Assembly: GCF_001766675.1 (NCBI RefSeq)
Contig: NZ_MJLT01000034.1
Span: 124,001 to 188,000, forward strand
Direction of reading: 5' to 3'
DNA length: 64,000 nucleotides
DNA from: Arthrobacter sp. SW1
GTDB lineage: Bacteria; Actinomycetota; Actinomycetes; Actinomycetales; Micrococcaceae
Position numbers and translations under genes: made by a program. Of this stretch, positions 46,030-54,697 are shown one piece after another (position 1 is the stretch's first letter; each line of letters starts with the position of its first letter). Below the pieces are notes generated by a model that saw nothing but the letters and a program-made list of their open reading frames with translations, ran no database searches and was not told where the DNA came from.

Positions 46030-46467
46030 GTGAATTTCTTCAATCCCTCCGCCGTATCCACCGCGCGCGGAACCGCCCTGTTGCGGATCTGCCTGGGCGC
46101 ACTCATGATGCTGCACGGCATTCGGAAGATCCTGGCCGGCCAGAAAGCGTTCGAAGCCTCGATCGCCGGGATGGGCGTGCAGCAGGCGGAGACGCTGTCC
46201 TGGCTGGTGATCGCCGGCGAAACCGGCCTTGGTGCGCTGTTCGTCCTCGGCGCCTTCACCCGGGTCGCCGGGTTCCTGGCCGCCGTGATGTTCGCTGCCA
46301 TCTGGTTCGTCACAGAATGGGGGAAACCGTTGCTCGCCGCGGGCGGCGGGATCGCAGGGGAACTGTTGATCGTCTACGTCGTGGCGTCCCTGGCCTTTGT
46401 CTTCCTGGGCGCCGGGGCGGCTTCCCTGGACCGGAAGATGTCCCGTGCCGGAAAGGGCCGTCGCTAA
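46030..46467 (+). CDS. DoxX-family membrane protein
   Basis: 145 aa from GTG at 46030. Four hydrophobic segments; TALLRICLGALMMLHGIRKI at the start and GETGLGALFVLGAFTRVAG are the DoxX family signature. Co-transcribed with the PhnX-like gene. DoxX proteins are often linked to oxidoreductases or redox stress; a role in the aminophosphonate pathway, e.g. coping with H2O2 from the oxidase, is inference. Confidence 0.85.
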   Translation: MNFFNPSAVSTARGTALLRICLGALMMLHGIRKILAGQKAFEASIAGMGVQQAETLSWLVIAGETGLGALFVLGAFTRVAGFLAAVMFAAIWFVTEWGKPLLAAGGGIAGELLIVYVVASLAFVFLGAGAASLDRKMSRAGKGRR

Positions 46468-46479
46468 AGCGGGTTCCGC

Positions 46480-46656
46480 CAAGAGAGCGGTCTTCGCAGA
46501 ATGGTGGCCCCGGTATTAACAGGGACCGCTACCGGGGCCACCACCTGCACTCCGGCGGGACGCCATCCCGTCGGAGCAATAGCCGTGGTTTCCGAAGCAG
46601 CTATGCGGCTTTGCGCAGCCATTAATCTGACGCCCCCAGCCCCCTGAATCAGATTC
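46480..46656 (+). other. Hairpin-rich intergenic stretch, possible structured RNA
   Basis: Within the 360-nt gap 46468-46829: GGTGGCCCCGGT (46503-46514) pairs with ACCGGGGCCACC (46531-46542); AGCGGTC (46486-46492) can pair with GACCGCT (46524-46530), interleaved with the first stem; CTCCGGCGGGA (46550-46560) pairs with TCCCGTCGGAG (46566-46576) including a G-U that would be C-A on the other strand; AATCTGA (46624-46630) pairs with TCAGATT (46649-46655). Plus-strand RNA is favoured by the G-U pair. May be a terminator plus a small RNA. No known family matched. Confidence 0.4.
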
Positions 46657-46829
46657 AACGGTTGCGTACATGGTAGGACCGCGGAAATCGGCGGGTCCAT
46701 ATACCCGCCAAATCAATACGTCAACTGTCATTTTCGCGCCCCGGGAGTGACGGGAACAGGTTGGCGGTATGGAAGCTGCCAAGCCTGCGTGACAGAACAG
46801 GTCATATTCCCCGCTTTAGGCGCCCTTGT

Positions 46830-47909
46830 TTATGCGCCCTTGGGCAGATCGTTGGCGTAGCGCACACCCAACTGGGAGCGGACGCCATCGAACAAACGCA
46901 TGGTGTCCAGCGAATCCTCCCACGGCATCACCGGGCTCTGTGTGAGGCCCTGCTGGACGCAGCGCGTCACCTCGCGCAGCTCATAGGTGTAGCCGACGCC
47001 CACGACGTCGAAGCGTTCGATCCGCGGTTCGTCCCACCCCGTGCGGATATGCAGCTCGCGTGGATTGTTGACCGAACCGTGGGTCTGCAGGAAGCCTTCC
47101 GAGCCGGCCACCGAGGCGCAACGCGGCCCATGGGCCAGGAGCGAGGAGGTCAGCTGCGCGATGGCGCCGTTGTCGTAGCCGAGGGTCAGCGCGTTCTGGG
47201 AATCCACGCCGTCGTGGTTCAGAGTGCCCACCGCGCTGACGGACTGCGGCGCGCCAAGGGTTCCCCACGCCCAGAGCAGGGGATAGATGGTGAGGTCCAG
47301 GAGGGCTCCGCCGCCGTCTGCCGGAGACCAGATCCGTGCCGCGGGGTCGTAGGGGGCCGGGAAGCCGAGATCTGCGCTGACCCACTTCACCTCGCCCAGC
47401 TCGCCGGACGCCGCGATGGCGAAGGCGCGCTGCATGCTTGGCAGGAAGCGGCTCCACATGGCTTCCATGAGGAAGAGTTTGCGCTCGCGGGCCAGCTCCA
47501 CCAGTTCGACGGCTTCGCGGGCGTTGATGGTCAGGGCCTTCTCGCAGAGCACATGCTTGCCGGCTTCAAGGGCGGCCTTGGCCACCTCGTAGTGCTGTGC
47601 GTGCGGGGTGGCGACATACACCACGTCCACCGCGTCATCGGCGAGCAAACGCTGGTAGCCGTGCAGGCCGCCGTCGTCCCCGTACGCCTTCTTCGCCCCG
47701 TGCGTCGCGGCGAACGCATCCGCGGTCTCCTGGGCGCGGGAACTCACCGCGTACAACTCGGCGTCGGCGAGCTGCACCAGGTCCCCGGCCACCGTCTTGG
47801 CGATCCCGCCCGTGGCGATGATGCCCCATCGCAGCGTCTTTCCGGTGGCGCTCCGCGGGTCCTGGTCTTCCTGGGTGAACAGCCACGGAGTGGCGATGTG
47901 CTTGCTCAT
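46830..47909 (-). CDS. Gfo/Idh/MocA-family NAD(P)-dependent oxidoreductase
   Basis: 359 aa from ATG 47909. N-terminal Rossmann GIIATGGIAKTVAGDL, YVATPHAQHYEVAKAALEAG, then AGKHVLCEKALTINAREAVE (the EKP-like catalytic Lys motif, here EKAL). C-terminal Gfo/Idh domain with WSRFLPSMQRAF and WSPADGGGALLDLTIYP. Oxidises a sugar or inositol, or acts as a dihydrodiol dehydrogenase-like enzyme; substrate unknown. Confidence 0.85.
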   Translation of the reverse strand: MSKHIATPWLFTQEDQDPRSATGKTLRWGIIATGGIAKTVAGDLVQLADAELYAVSSRAQETADAFAATHGAKKAYGDDGGLHGYQRLLADDAVDVVYVATPHAQHYEVAKAALEAGKHVLCEKALTINAREAVELVELARERKLFLMEAMWSRFLPSMQRAFAIAASGELGEVKWVSADLGFPAPYDPAARIWSPADGGGALLDLTIYPLLWAWGTLGAPQSVSAVGTLNHDGVDSQNALTLGYDNGAIAQLTSSLLAHGPRCASVAGSEGFLQTHGSVNNPRELHIRTGWDEPRIERFDVVGVGYTYELREVTRCVQQGLTQSPVMPWEDSLDTMRLFDGVRSQLGVRYANDLPKGA

Positions 47910-47980
47910 GGTGCCCATCCTCTCACCGGGCCGGACGGTTTCCTCCGATCGGCCAGCGAAATCAACCTTCCGGCTACACA

Positions 47981-48000
47981 AACATACCGATCGGTACGTT
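47981..48000. promoter_or_regulatory. TetR-type palindromic operator
   Basis: AACATACCGATCGGTACGTT: near-perfect 20-bp palindrome (one mismatched pair) between the oxidoreductase and the divergent efflux operon. Typical TetR/AcrR operator shape. No TetR gene is adjacent. Confidence 0.5.
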
Positions 48001-48063
48001 TAGGCTGTGGGGAGATCATCCCGCGCAGAGAGTTTCTGTGGGGAGTTACCGAACGGAGCAGGG

Positions 48064-49269
48064 ATGAACGTCTTCCGACGTGTCGTTTTGCCGGTGGCGT
48101 GGCTGCTGGTTTTTGCGGTCATTGCCGTGGCCTTGGTGAAAATGGCTTTTATTGACGGCCTGAAGCCCGAGGATTCCGGTCCCGCGCCGATGGCCCAGGT
48201 GCAAACGCCGGTGGTCGCCGCGGCCCGCGCCACCGTCACCAACACCGTGCAGCTCAAGGCCACCGTGCAGAACGATCCGGCCCAGTCCGTCCGGAGCACC
48301 GCCGCCGGAACGGTGGTGTACATCTACCGCGAAGCCGGAACCACTGTGGCCAAGGGCGAGCCCGTGATCCAGGTACGCAGCGAACAGCCACGCGAACCCG
48401 TGGTGCCGGCCGAATCCGGCGAGGGTGAGGAGCCGGCGGAAGCAGCGCCCCAGGAGCCCGTCTACACCTACACGGACGTGCCCGCCCCGGCCAGCGGCAA
48501 GGTCAGCGAGCTCGGCGTCCTCATTGACCAGCAGGTGACCGTGGGCGAGGCCGTGGGCAAGGTGGATCCGGGGACGTACACCGTGTCCGGGCAGATCAAC
48601 GCCGCCCAGCAGTTCCGCCTCCTCGGCAAGCCGGCCTCGGCGGAGATCGCGCTCACCGGCGGCCCCGCCCCGTTCAGCTGCCCCGAGGTCACCGTGAAGA
48701 ACAACGCTTCCGACGCCGGAGCCTCCGGCGGCGGTGCGGGTACCGGCGGCGGTGCGGCCGGCATGGCCGCGCCCGGCGCAGCGCTGCAGCTCGCCGCGGC
48801 GGCGCCTGCCGCCGTCGCGATCCCGGGCGGTGGCGAAGCACCGCAGGACAACGGCCCGGCCACCGGCACCCTGAGCTGCGCCGTTCCTTCGGGGACCGAA
48901 GTGTTCGCGGGACTTGGCGCCACCATGACCGTGACCGCCGGCGAAGCGAAGAACGTCATCACGGTCCCGCTCAGCGCGGTCAAGGGCAGCGTGAAGGAAG
49001 GCATCGTGTGGATGGCTTCGGCCCCGGCCGGCGACGCAGGCGGCGCCCCCGGTGCTGGCGCTCCGGCGGACGGTCCGGCAGGCGGCGAAGCTGCCGGCGG
49101 TCCGGTGCCGGAACCCGAACAGCGCCGCGTAAAGCTGGGCCTGAGCGACGGCACCAAGGTGGAAGTCGTCTCCGGCCTGGCCGAAGGCGAACAGGTCCTT
49201 GAGTTCGTCCCCGGCGCCGCGGGTCCCGCCATGCCTGGCCAGGGTGCACCCGCCATGATGGGCGGCTAG
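48064..49269 (+). CDS. HlyD/RND-like adaptor (membrane fusion) protein of an ABC exporter
   Basis: 401 aa from ATG 48064 (GGAG upstream). One N-terminal membrane helix (VVLPVAWLLVFAVIAVALV). Lipoyl/barrel-sandwich halves: TAAGTVVYIYREAGTTVAKG and ASGKVSELGVLIDQQVTVGE. Long Gly/Ala/Pro-rich inserts (about 220-275 and 325-360). C-terminal VPLSAVKGSVKEGIVWM and KVEVVSGLAEGEQV are beta-barrel elements. It should link the ABC permease to export across the wall. First gene of a three-gene operon. Confidence 0.78.
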   Translation: MNVFRRVVLPVAWLLVFAVIAVALVKMAFIDGLKPEDSGPAPMAQVQTPVVAAARATVTNTVQLKATVQNDPAQSVRSTAAGTVVYIYREAGTTVAKGEPVIQVRSEQPREPVVPAESGEGEEPAEAAPQEPVYTYTDVPAPASGKVSELGVLIDQQVTVGEAVGKVDPGTYTVSGQINAAQQFRLLGKPASAEIALTGGPAPFSCPEVTVKNNASDAGASGGGAGTGGGAAGMAAPGAALQLAAAAPAAVAIPGGGEAPQDNGPATGTLSCAVPSGTEVFAGLGATMTVTAGEAKNVITVPLSAVKGSVKEGIVWMASAPAGDAGGAPGAGAPADGPAGGEAAGGPVPEPEQRRVKLGLSDGTKVEVVSGLAEGEQVLEFVPGAAGPAMPGQGAPAMMGG

Positions 49270-49272
49270 GGC

Positions 49273-49971
49273 ATGGAAACCTTGCTGAGCCTGCGCGGGG
49301 TCACCCGCACGGTGGTGCTGCCGGACGACCAAGAGCTGCACATCCTGAGGGGCGTGGACCTGGACATTGCGAGCGGTGACCACACAGCTATCCTGGGCCG
49401 CTCCGGCTGCGGAAAGTCCACCTTGCTGAACCTCCTGGGCCTGCTGGATGTGCCCACCAGCGGCGAACTCGACTTCCTCGGCACCCCCGTGCGGCGGATC
49501 GGCAGCAACGCCCGCGCCCGCCTGCGCGGCTCCACCGTGGGCTTCGTGTTCCAGCAGTTCAACCTGCTGCAGGGCCGCAGCGCCCTGGACAACGTGATGA
49601 TGCCGCTGTTCTACGCCAAAGGCCGGGACTTCTGGCGGCGCCGTGAGCTGGCCATGGAGATGCTGGACCGGGTGGGCCTCGCCGCCCGCGCCGACGCCAA
49701 GCCGAACATGATGTCCGGCGGTGAACAGCAACGGATCGCCATCGCCAGGGCGCTGGTGCGCAGGCCCCGGCTGATCCTCGCCGACGAACCCACCGGAGCG
49801 CTCGACGTCGAAACCGGGCAGTCCGTCATGGCCCTGCTCGATACCGTGGCCAGTGAGTCCGAGGCGGCTTTGGTGACCATCACCCACGACCACAATGTGG
49901 CGGCCCTGGCCCGCTCCCGGTACCGCCTCGATTCCGGCGTGCTCCAGGCACTGGAAGGGGTGCCGGCATGA
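49273..49971 (+). CDS. MacB/LolD-type ABC transporter ATP-binding protein
   Basis: 232 aa. Walker A GRSGCGKST, Q-loop FVFQQFNLLQGRSALDN, signature MSGGEQQRIAIARALV, Walker B LILADEPTGALD, H-loop TITHDHNVAALA. FVFQQFNLL plus DEPTGALD is the mark of the MacB/FtsE/LolD group, which drives transport by mechanotransmission. 4 nt from the adaptor gene, 4-nt overlap (ATGA) with the permease gene. Confidence 0.93.
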   Translation: METLLSLRGVTRTVVLPDDQELHILRGVDLDIASGDHTAILGRSGCGKSTLLNLLGLLDVPTSGELDFLGTPVRRIGSNARARLRGSTVGFVFQQFNLLQGRSALDNVMMPLFYAKGRDFWRRRELAMEMLDRVGLAARADAKPNMMSGGEQQRIAIARALVRRPRLILADEPTGALDVETGQSVMALLDTVASESEAALVTITHDHNVAALARSRYRLDSGVLQALEGVPA

Positions 49972-51164
49972 GCGGCTTTGTTTCCGGCATTGCGTCGGCC
50001 CTGGTGGAGGCCTGGCAGGAACTGCGCATCAACAAGGTGCGCATCCTCCTGGCGCTGGTGGCCGTGGCGGTGTCCGTCGCCGCGCTGACCTCCGTGGTGG
50101 GCGTGGGCGATCTCGCCCGGGAAGGCTTCAAGGTCCAGTCCGAGCGCCAAGGAGGCCGTACCGCGACCGTCGGCATCAGCGTGTACGGGCCCACCGGCCC
50201 ACTGGATCCTGCCCGGATGGACAAGGCCTACCAGGGCATCGTGGAACGCTACGGCATCAGCTACTGGACCAATGTGGGCCAGAGCCAGGCGAAGTTCCAG
50301 TTCCCGCAGGGCGTCCAGGACGTGCAGATGACGCTGGTGGACCCGGGCTACGGCGTCATCCACCGGATCGACATGCGGCAGGGCAGCTGGTTCGCGGACG
50401 ACGACGCGAAGCGGCTGGCCCCCGCCGTCGTGGTTTCCGAGGCGTTCTATAACGCGGCCGGCAGGCCGGACCTGGTGCAGAACCCGAAGGTGAAGACAGC
50501 GGGCGGACAGGAGACCACCGCGGTGATCATCGGCGTGGTTCCGGACATGTACGAGGGGATGCCGCCGTCGGCGTTCATGCTGCGGGACTCGGCCGCTGCG
50601 GCAGGCATCACCGCAGGGTTCGGCGAGTTCAAGGTGTGGCTCCAGGACGAGCAGGCAGAAACCCTGGTGCAGGCCATCCAGATGGACCTCCAGGCGCAGT
50701 TCCCGGGCGCGAACGCCAACGTCTTCCGCCAGGACTACGCCGCGCAGGGCGACCCGCTGGCCATGGCGCAGATCGTGGTGGGGGCCGTGGCCGGGCTGGT
50801 CCTGCTCCTCGGCGCCATGGGCATGCTGAACATCTCGATGGTGACCATCCGCTACCGGGTCCGCGAGATCGGCATCCGCCGCAGCTTCGGCGCCACCTCG
50901 GGCCGGATCTTCGTGGGCGTCATGATGGAGTCGCTCGTGGCCAGCTGCGTGGCCGGAATTGCGGGCGTGATGCTATCGATCGCCGTCGTGAAGAACCCGT
51001 GGATCCAGTCCAAGGTGGCACCGGGGCTCGATGAGTACCCGCCATTCCCGATCGAAGCGGCCATGCTGGGCTTCGGCGCCGCCGTTTTGGTCGGTGCCCT
51101 GGCCGGGGCGATCCCGGCGCTCGTGGCCGTGCGGGTCAAGGTGATCGACGCGATCCGTTTCTGA
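49968..51164 (+). CDS. MacB-type ABC permease (FtsX/MacB_PCD)
   Basis: 398 aa. N-terminal membrane helix (VRILLALVAVAVSVAALTSV) followed by a large extracytoplasmic PCD domain (about 55-265), then three helices with the FtsX C-terminal signature REIGIRRSFGATSGRIFVGV. Works with the ATPase and adaptor for efflux of peptides, antibiotics or lipids. Terminator follows. Confidence 0.9.
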   Translation: MSGFVSGIASALVEAWQELRINKVRILLALVAVAVSVAALTSVVGVGDLAREGFKVQSERQGGRTATVGISVYGPTGPLDPARMDKAYQGIVERYGISYWTNVGQSQAKFQFPQGVQDVQMTLVDPGYGVIHRIDMRQGSWFADDDAKRLAPAVVVSEAFYNAAGRPDLVQNPKVKTAGGQETTAVIIGVVPDMYEGMPPSAFMLRDSAAAAGITAGFGEFKVWLQDEQAETLVQAIQMDLQAQFPGANANVFRQDYAAQGDPLAMAQIVVGAVAGLVLLLGAMGMLNISMVTIRYRVREIGIRRSFGATSGRIFVGVMMESLVASCVAGIAGVMLSIAVVKNPWIQSKVAPGLDEYPPFPIEAAMLGFGAAVLVGALAGAIPALVAVRVKVIDAIRF

Positions 51165-51191
51165 GGCAGCCGCCGGCTCCCGGCGGCTGCC
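51165..51191. terminator. Shared terminator of convergent ABC operons
   Basis: 12-bp perfect stem GGCAGCCGCCGG (51165-51176) with CCGGCGGCTGCC (51180-51191), CTC loop. Confidence 0.75.
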
Positions 51192-51206
51192 CCGGACCGG
51201 AGGCCG

Positions 51207-51893
51207 TCACTTTCCGGCGGTCACCTCTTCGTTCAGCCGACCCTGCTGCAGCCGGAAGCGGCGGTCGGTTTTCTGCGCCAGGCCGCGGTCATGGGTGACC
51301 ACCAGGATGGTGGTGTTGTGGTCGCGGCTCAGCGAACTGAGCAGCTCGATGATGTGTTCACCGGTCTGCTCGTCCAGGTTTCCGGTGGGCTCATCGGCGA
51401 GGATGAGCTTGGGCTCATTGGCCAGTGCCCGGGCGATCGCCACGCGTTGCTGCTCGCCGCCGGAAAGCCGGTTGGTGCGGCGGGTATGCTTCTCCGGCTC
51501 CAGCTGCACCTGTTCCAGGAGTTCCCTGGCCCGTTGCGCCCGCGCCGCCTTGCGGATCCCGGCGAACTCCATGGGCAGCATGACGTTGTCCAGGGCGCTG
51601 AGGTTCGGTATCAGGTTGAACTGCTGGAACACGAAGCCGATGTCCCGGCGGCGGTACTCGGTCAGCTTGCCGTCCGGGAGGCCCGCCAGGCTGACGCCAT
51701 CGACGACGACGTCCCCGCTGGTGGGCTTGTCCAGCGCACCCAGGAGGGACAACAGCGTGCTCTTGCCGCTGCCGCTCTTGCCCACGATGGACGCCAGCGA
51801 GCCCTTTCCGAATTCGAAACTGACGCCGTTGACCGGCGTGATGGTGCGGTCGCCGGACTTGAACCGGCGGACCAGATCCTTGACTTCAATCAT
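51207..51893 (-). CDS. MacB/LolD-type ABC ATP-binding protein, second system
   Basis: 228 aa. Walker A GKSGSGKST, FVFQQFNLIPNLSALDN, LSGGEQQRVAIARALANE, LILADEPTGNLDE, VVTHDRGLA. DEPTGNLD is typical of LolD/MacB. Two nucleotides after its own permease gene, so the pair forms an operon without a dedicated adaptor. Confidence 0.93.
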   Translation of the reverse strand: MIEVKDLVRRFKSGDRTITPVNGVSFEFGKGSLASIVGKSGSGKSTLLSLLGALDKPTSGDVVVDGVSLAGLPDGKLTEYRRRDIGFVFQQFNLIPNLSALDNVMLPMEFAGIRKAARAQRARELLEQVQLEPEKHTRRTNRLSGGEQQRVAIARALANEPKLILADEPTGNLDEQTGEHIIELLSSLSRDHNTTILVVTHDRGLAQKTDRRFRLQQGRLNEEVTAGK

Positions 51894-51895
51894 GG

Positions 51896-53323
51896 CTATT
51901 CTCCTCGGAGGACTTCGATGGGGCGGATGCGGGCCGTGAGGAGCGCCGGGACGAGCGCCCCGACGACGGCGACGGCGAAGACAGCTGCGATGCCGGCGGC
52001 GATCACTCCAGGGGAGGCATTCGCCGTGACGGAAGTGAGCAACTGGGATGCGCCGCCGAAGGGACCGCCTTGGCCGCCGCCCGGGAAAGCTCCACCTGGC
52101 AAGCCGCCAGCGGGGCCGCGCTGGGCCGCGGCCCCGGTGGTGCCGGCCGCGCTGTTGGAACTGACGAGGGCCGAGGCAATGCCCCCGCTGGCGAAGGACG
52201 CGATCGCCGCACCCACCACGCTGCCGAGCGCCACCAGGACGAGCGCTTCGAGGACGAACTGCAGCCCGATGGTGCGGTTGCGGGCACCAATGGCCTTCAG
52301 CACGCCGATCTCGCGGCGGCGTTCGCGAACCAGCATGACCATGATGAGAAGGATGATCAGCCCCGCGGTTGCCAGGGCCGCGATGAAGGCCACCAGGGAG
52401 ATTCCCTTGACGCTGTCCAGGGACGCTACGGCGGTTTCGAGGTTGCGCTGTCCCTGGGTGACATCCGCCTTGCCGGAGCCGAGGGCTTCCTGCAACTCAG
52501 TCTTCGTGGTGTCCACGTTCTCCATGCTGTTGACCGTGACCACCATGCTGGAGAGCTCACCGGGGGTTCCGGCGAGGGCCTGCGCCTCGGGCAGCGTCAG
52601 GTAGACGGCGTTGTTGCCGAAGGCGGTGCCGGCGTCGAAGACGCCCGTCACGGTGTAGGTCTTGTCCGCGATCGTGAAGGTGGAGCCCACCTTGAGCAGG
52701 TTCTTCTCCGCGAGGGTGGTTCCCACCAGGGCCTTGGTGCCCGCCACGGTGTAGTCACCCAGGCCCGTGCCGCTGGTGATCTCCAGGGCTTTGCCGGCCG
52801 TATCCACCTCTGCGGCAATGCCGGTGGCGGTGATGGGCAGGGTGAAGGTGCGTGCCGCTGTGCTGCCGCTGTTTCCCGCGTTGTTCCGGGTGCCGAGGGT
52901 TCCGGCGTCGACGGCGGCCACCAGGCTGGTGGTGAGGCTCGCTGCCTGCCCGCCTGGACCGCCGGGACCGGGCTGGGCGGCTCCGTCGGCAGGATCGGTG
53001 CTTCCCGCCGTCGTGGTTTCGGTGCGGAGCCGGAGCGCCTTGGTTCCCACGACGGAGGTGACGTTGGGGACGGCCGCCGCGGTGGCGGCATCGGCCGAGG
53101 TGAGGGGCTCTCCGCCGCCTTCGAAGCCCTGCCCGCCGGCGGGGTTGACCGTGAGCGTGGTGCCGACGGAGGCGTTCAGCTCCTGGACTTTGGCTCCTAC
53201 GGCCTGGTTGGCCACCAGCATGGACAGTGCCAGGCCGATGGCGACGGCCAGTACCGCCACCACGGCGGCCGTCCTGATTTTGTTGCGGAAGGCATTGCCG
53301 ACGCTGCGGGCAAGGACACTCAC
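51896..53323 (-). CDS. MacB-type ABC permease, second system
   Basis: 475 aa from GTG 53323. One N-terminal helix (AAVVAVLAVAIGLALSMLVA), a long PCD region with Gly/Pro/Ala-rich inserts (PADGAAQPGPGGPGGQAAS at about 120-140 and a second near 420-440), and three C-terminal helices with EIGVLKAIGARNRTIGLQ, the FtsX/MacB signature. Low-complexity inserts are unusual for the family. Substrate unknown. Confidence 0.88.
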   Translation of the reverse strand: MSVLARSVGNAFRNKIRTAAVVAVLAVAIGLALSMLVANQAVGAKVQELNASVGTTLTVNPAGGQGFEGGGEPLTSADAATAAAVPNVTSVVGTKALRLRTETTTAGSTDPADGAAQPGPGGPGGQAASLTTSLVAAVDAGTLGTRNNAGNSGSTAARTFTLPITATGIAAEVDTAGKALEITSGTGLGDYTVAGTKALVGTTLAEKNLLKVGSTFTIADKTYTVTGVFDAGTAFGNNAVYLTLPEAQALAGTPGELSSMVVTVNSMENVDTTKTELQEALGSGKADVTQGQRNLETAVASLDSVKGISLVAFIAALATAGLIILLIMVMLVRERRREIGVLKAIGARNRTIGLQFVLEALVLVALGSVVGAAIASFASGGIASALVSSNSAAGTTGAAAQRGPAGGLPGGAFPGGGQGGPFGGASQLLTSVTANASPGVIAAGIAAVFAVAVVGALVPALLTARIRPIEVLRGE

Positions 53324-53466
53324 GGTTCTCCTAGGGATATGTGCCGGCCGGGAGGGCCGGCGCCGGTTCCAAGAGTCGCGTGCGGGCCTGTGCAAGTATC
53401 AGCGCCAAGCTGTGTTTGTGCTGTGTAACTGTTCGGGCTGTGTCATCGGCAGCCGCTTAAACACGT

Positions 53467-53496
53467 GATGCCCGGCCCCACAAAGGGCCGGGCATC
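53467..53496 (-). terminator. Terminator of the sugar ABC operon
   Basis: GATGCCCGGCCC (53467-53478) pairs with GGGCCGGGCATC (53485-53496), loop CACAAA; lies directly after the binding-protein stop (53509). Confidence 0.75.
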
Positions 53497-53508
53497 AGTT
53501 TCGTGCGG

Positions 53509-54606
53509 CTACTTGGTGATCGGGCCGAGCACCGGATCGTCCACGTACGCGGTCTTCACGTTCTCCTTGGTGACGATCACCGGGGGAAGCAGGTAGGCCG
53601 GAACGCGCTTGAACTCGTTCTTGTAGTTGCGGTTGTCATTGATCTCCAGCGCCAGGCCCTGCTGCAGGTCCTTGACCATGGTGATGGCGTGCTCCACCAG
53701 CTTGCGGGTGTCCTTGTTGATGGTGGAGTACTGCTGGCCCGCCATGATCGACTTCACGGATTCGACTTCCGAGTCCTGACCGGTGACCACCGGGGTGGGC
53801 TTGCCGGCGGACTTGGCGGAGGTCAGGATGGCCCGGGCCAGGGTGTCGTTGGGGGAGAGGACGCCGTCCAGGGTGGCGCTGGCGTAGCTGCCGGAGAGCA
53901 GTGCGTCCATGCGGCGCTGGGCGTTCTCCGGCTTCCAGTCCTGGGTGACGGCCTTGGTGAAGTCGGCCTGGCCGGAGACCACCTTCAGGGTGCCGTCGTC
54001 GATCTTCGGCTTCAGCACGCTCATGGCGCCGTCGAAGAAGACCTTCGAGTTGGCGTCGTCCGGCGAACCGGCGAAGAGCTCGATGTTGTACGGGCCGGAG
54101 GGCTTCTTGGCCTTCATGCCGTTGAGCAGGGCCTGGCCCTGGAGCTCGCCCACCTTGAAGTTGTCGTAGGCCACGTAGTAGTCGATCGCCTTGGTGTTGG
54201 TCAGCATGCGGTCGTACGCGATGATGACGGCGCCGGCGTCCTTGGCCTGCTGCAGCTGGGTGCCGAGCTGGGCACCGTCCACGGCGCCGACGATGATGAC
54301 CTTCGCACCGGCGGTGATCATGGTGGAAATCTGGTTCTGCTGCTCGGAGACGCCGTTGTTGGCGAACTGCACGTTCGGCTTGAAGCCGGCCTTGCTGAGG
54401 CCGTCGTTGAAGAGGTTCTCCGCGAGGGTCCAGTTTTCGGAGGTCTTCTTGGGAAGCGCGACGCCGATGACCGAGTCCTGCGGGAAGCCGCTGAGGGCGG
54501 TGCCCGCCTTGGCTGCTTCGGCGTCGGAATCGGAACGGCCGCACGCGGTGAGGGAGAGGGTCGCTACTGCCGCGAGGACGGTCAGGGTTTTTGCGAATTT
54601 ACGCAT
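53509..54606 (-). CDS. Sugar ABC transporter substrate-binding lipoprotein (xylose/ChvE-like)
   Basis: 365 aa. Lipobox LSLTACGRS. Periplasmic-binding-protein type 1 fold: VIGVALPKKTSENWTLAENL, AGAKVIIVGAVDGAQLGTQL, VIIAYDRMLTNTKAIDYYVA, PVVTGQDSEVESVKSIMAG. Closest by pattern to XylF/ChvE multiple-sugar binding proteins. Last gene of ATPase-permease-binding protein. Ligand could be xylose, galactose or arabinose. Confidence 0.88.
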   Translation of the reverse strand: MRKFAKTLTVLAAVATLSLTACGRSDSDAEAAKAGTALSGFPQDSVIGVALPKKTSENWTLAENLFNDGLSKAGFKPNVQFANNGVSEQQNQISTMITAGAKVIIVGAVDGAQLGTQLQQAKDAGAVIIAYDRMLTNTKAIDYYVAYDNFKVGELQGQALLNGMKAKKPSGPYNIELFAGSPDDANSKVFFDGAMSVLKPKIDDGTLKVVSGQADFTKAVTQDWKPENAQRRMDALLSGSYASATLDGVLSPNDTLARAILTSAKSAGKPTPVVTGQDSEVESVKSIMAGQQYSTINKDTRKLVEHAITMVKDLQQGLALEINDNRNYKNEFKRVPAYLLPPVIVTKENVKTAYVDDPVLGPITK

Positions 54607-54697
54607 GGTTGCTTCTCTTTCTGTGTCCAGTGACGCTGTGTCCAGAGGCGCCGGGCCGGCGGGGTGTGCCGCTTTGCCGGGTGGCGCCGTCGCGGGT

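Noticed and set aside
46468-46829. tmRNA, RNase P RNA or 6C RNA
   Set aside because: No tRNA-like ends or tag frame for tmRNA; only 5-C runs inside one loop, which does not fit the 6C motif; lacks RNase P core sequences.
48046-49893. 615-codon minus-strand frame
   Set aside because: Antisense to the adaptor and ATPase genes, both well supported.
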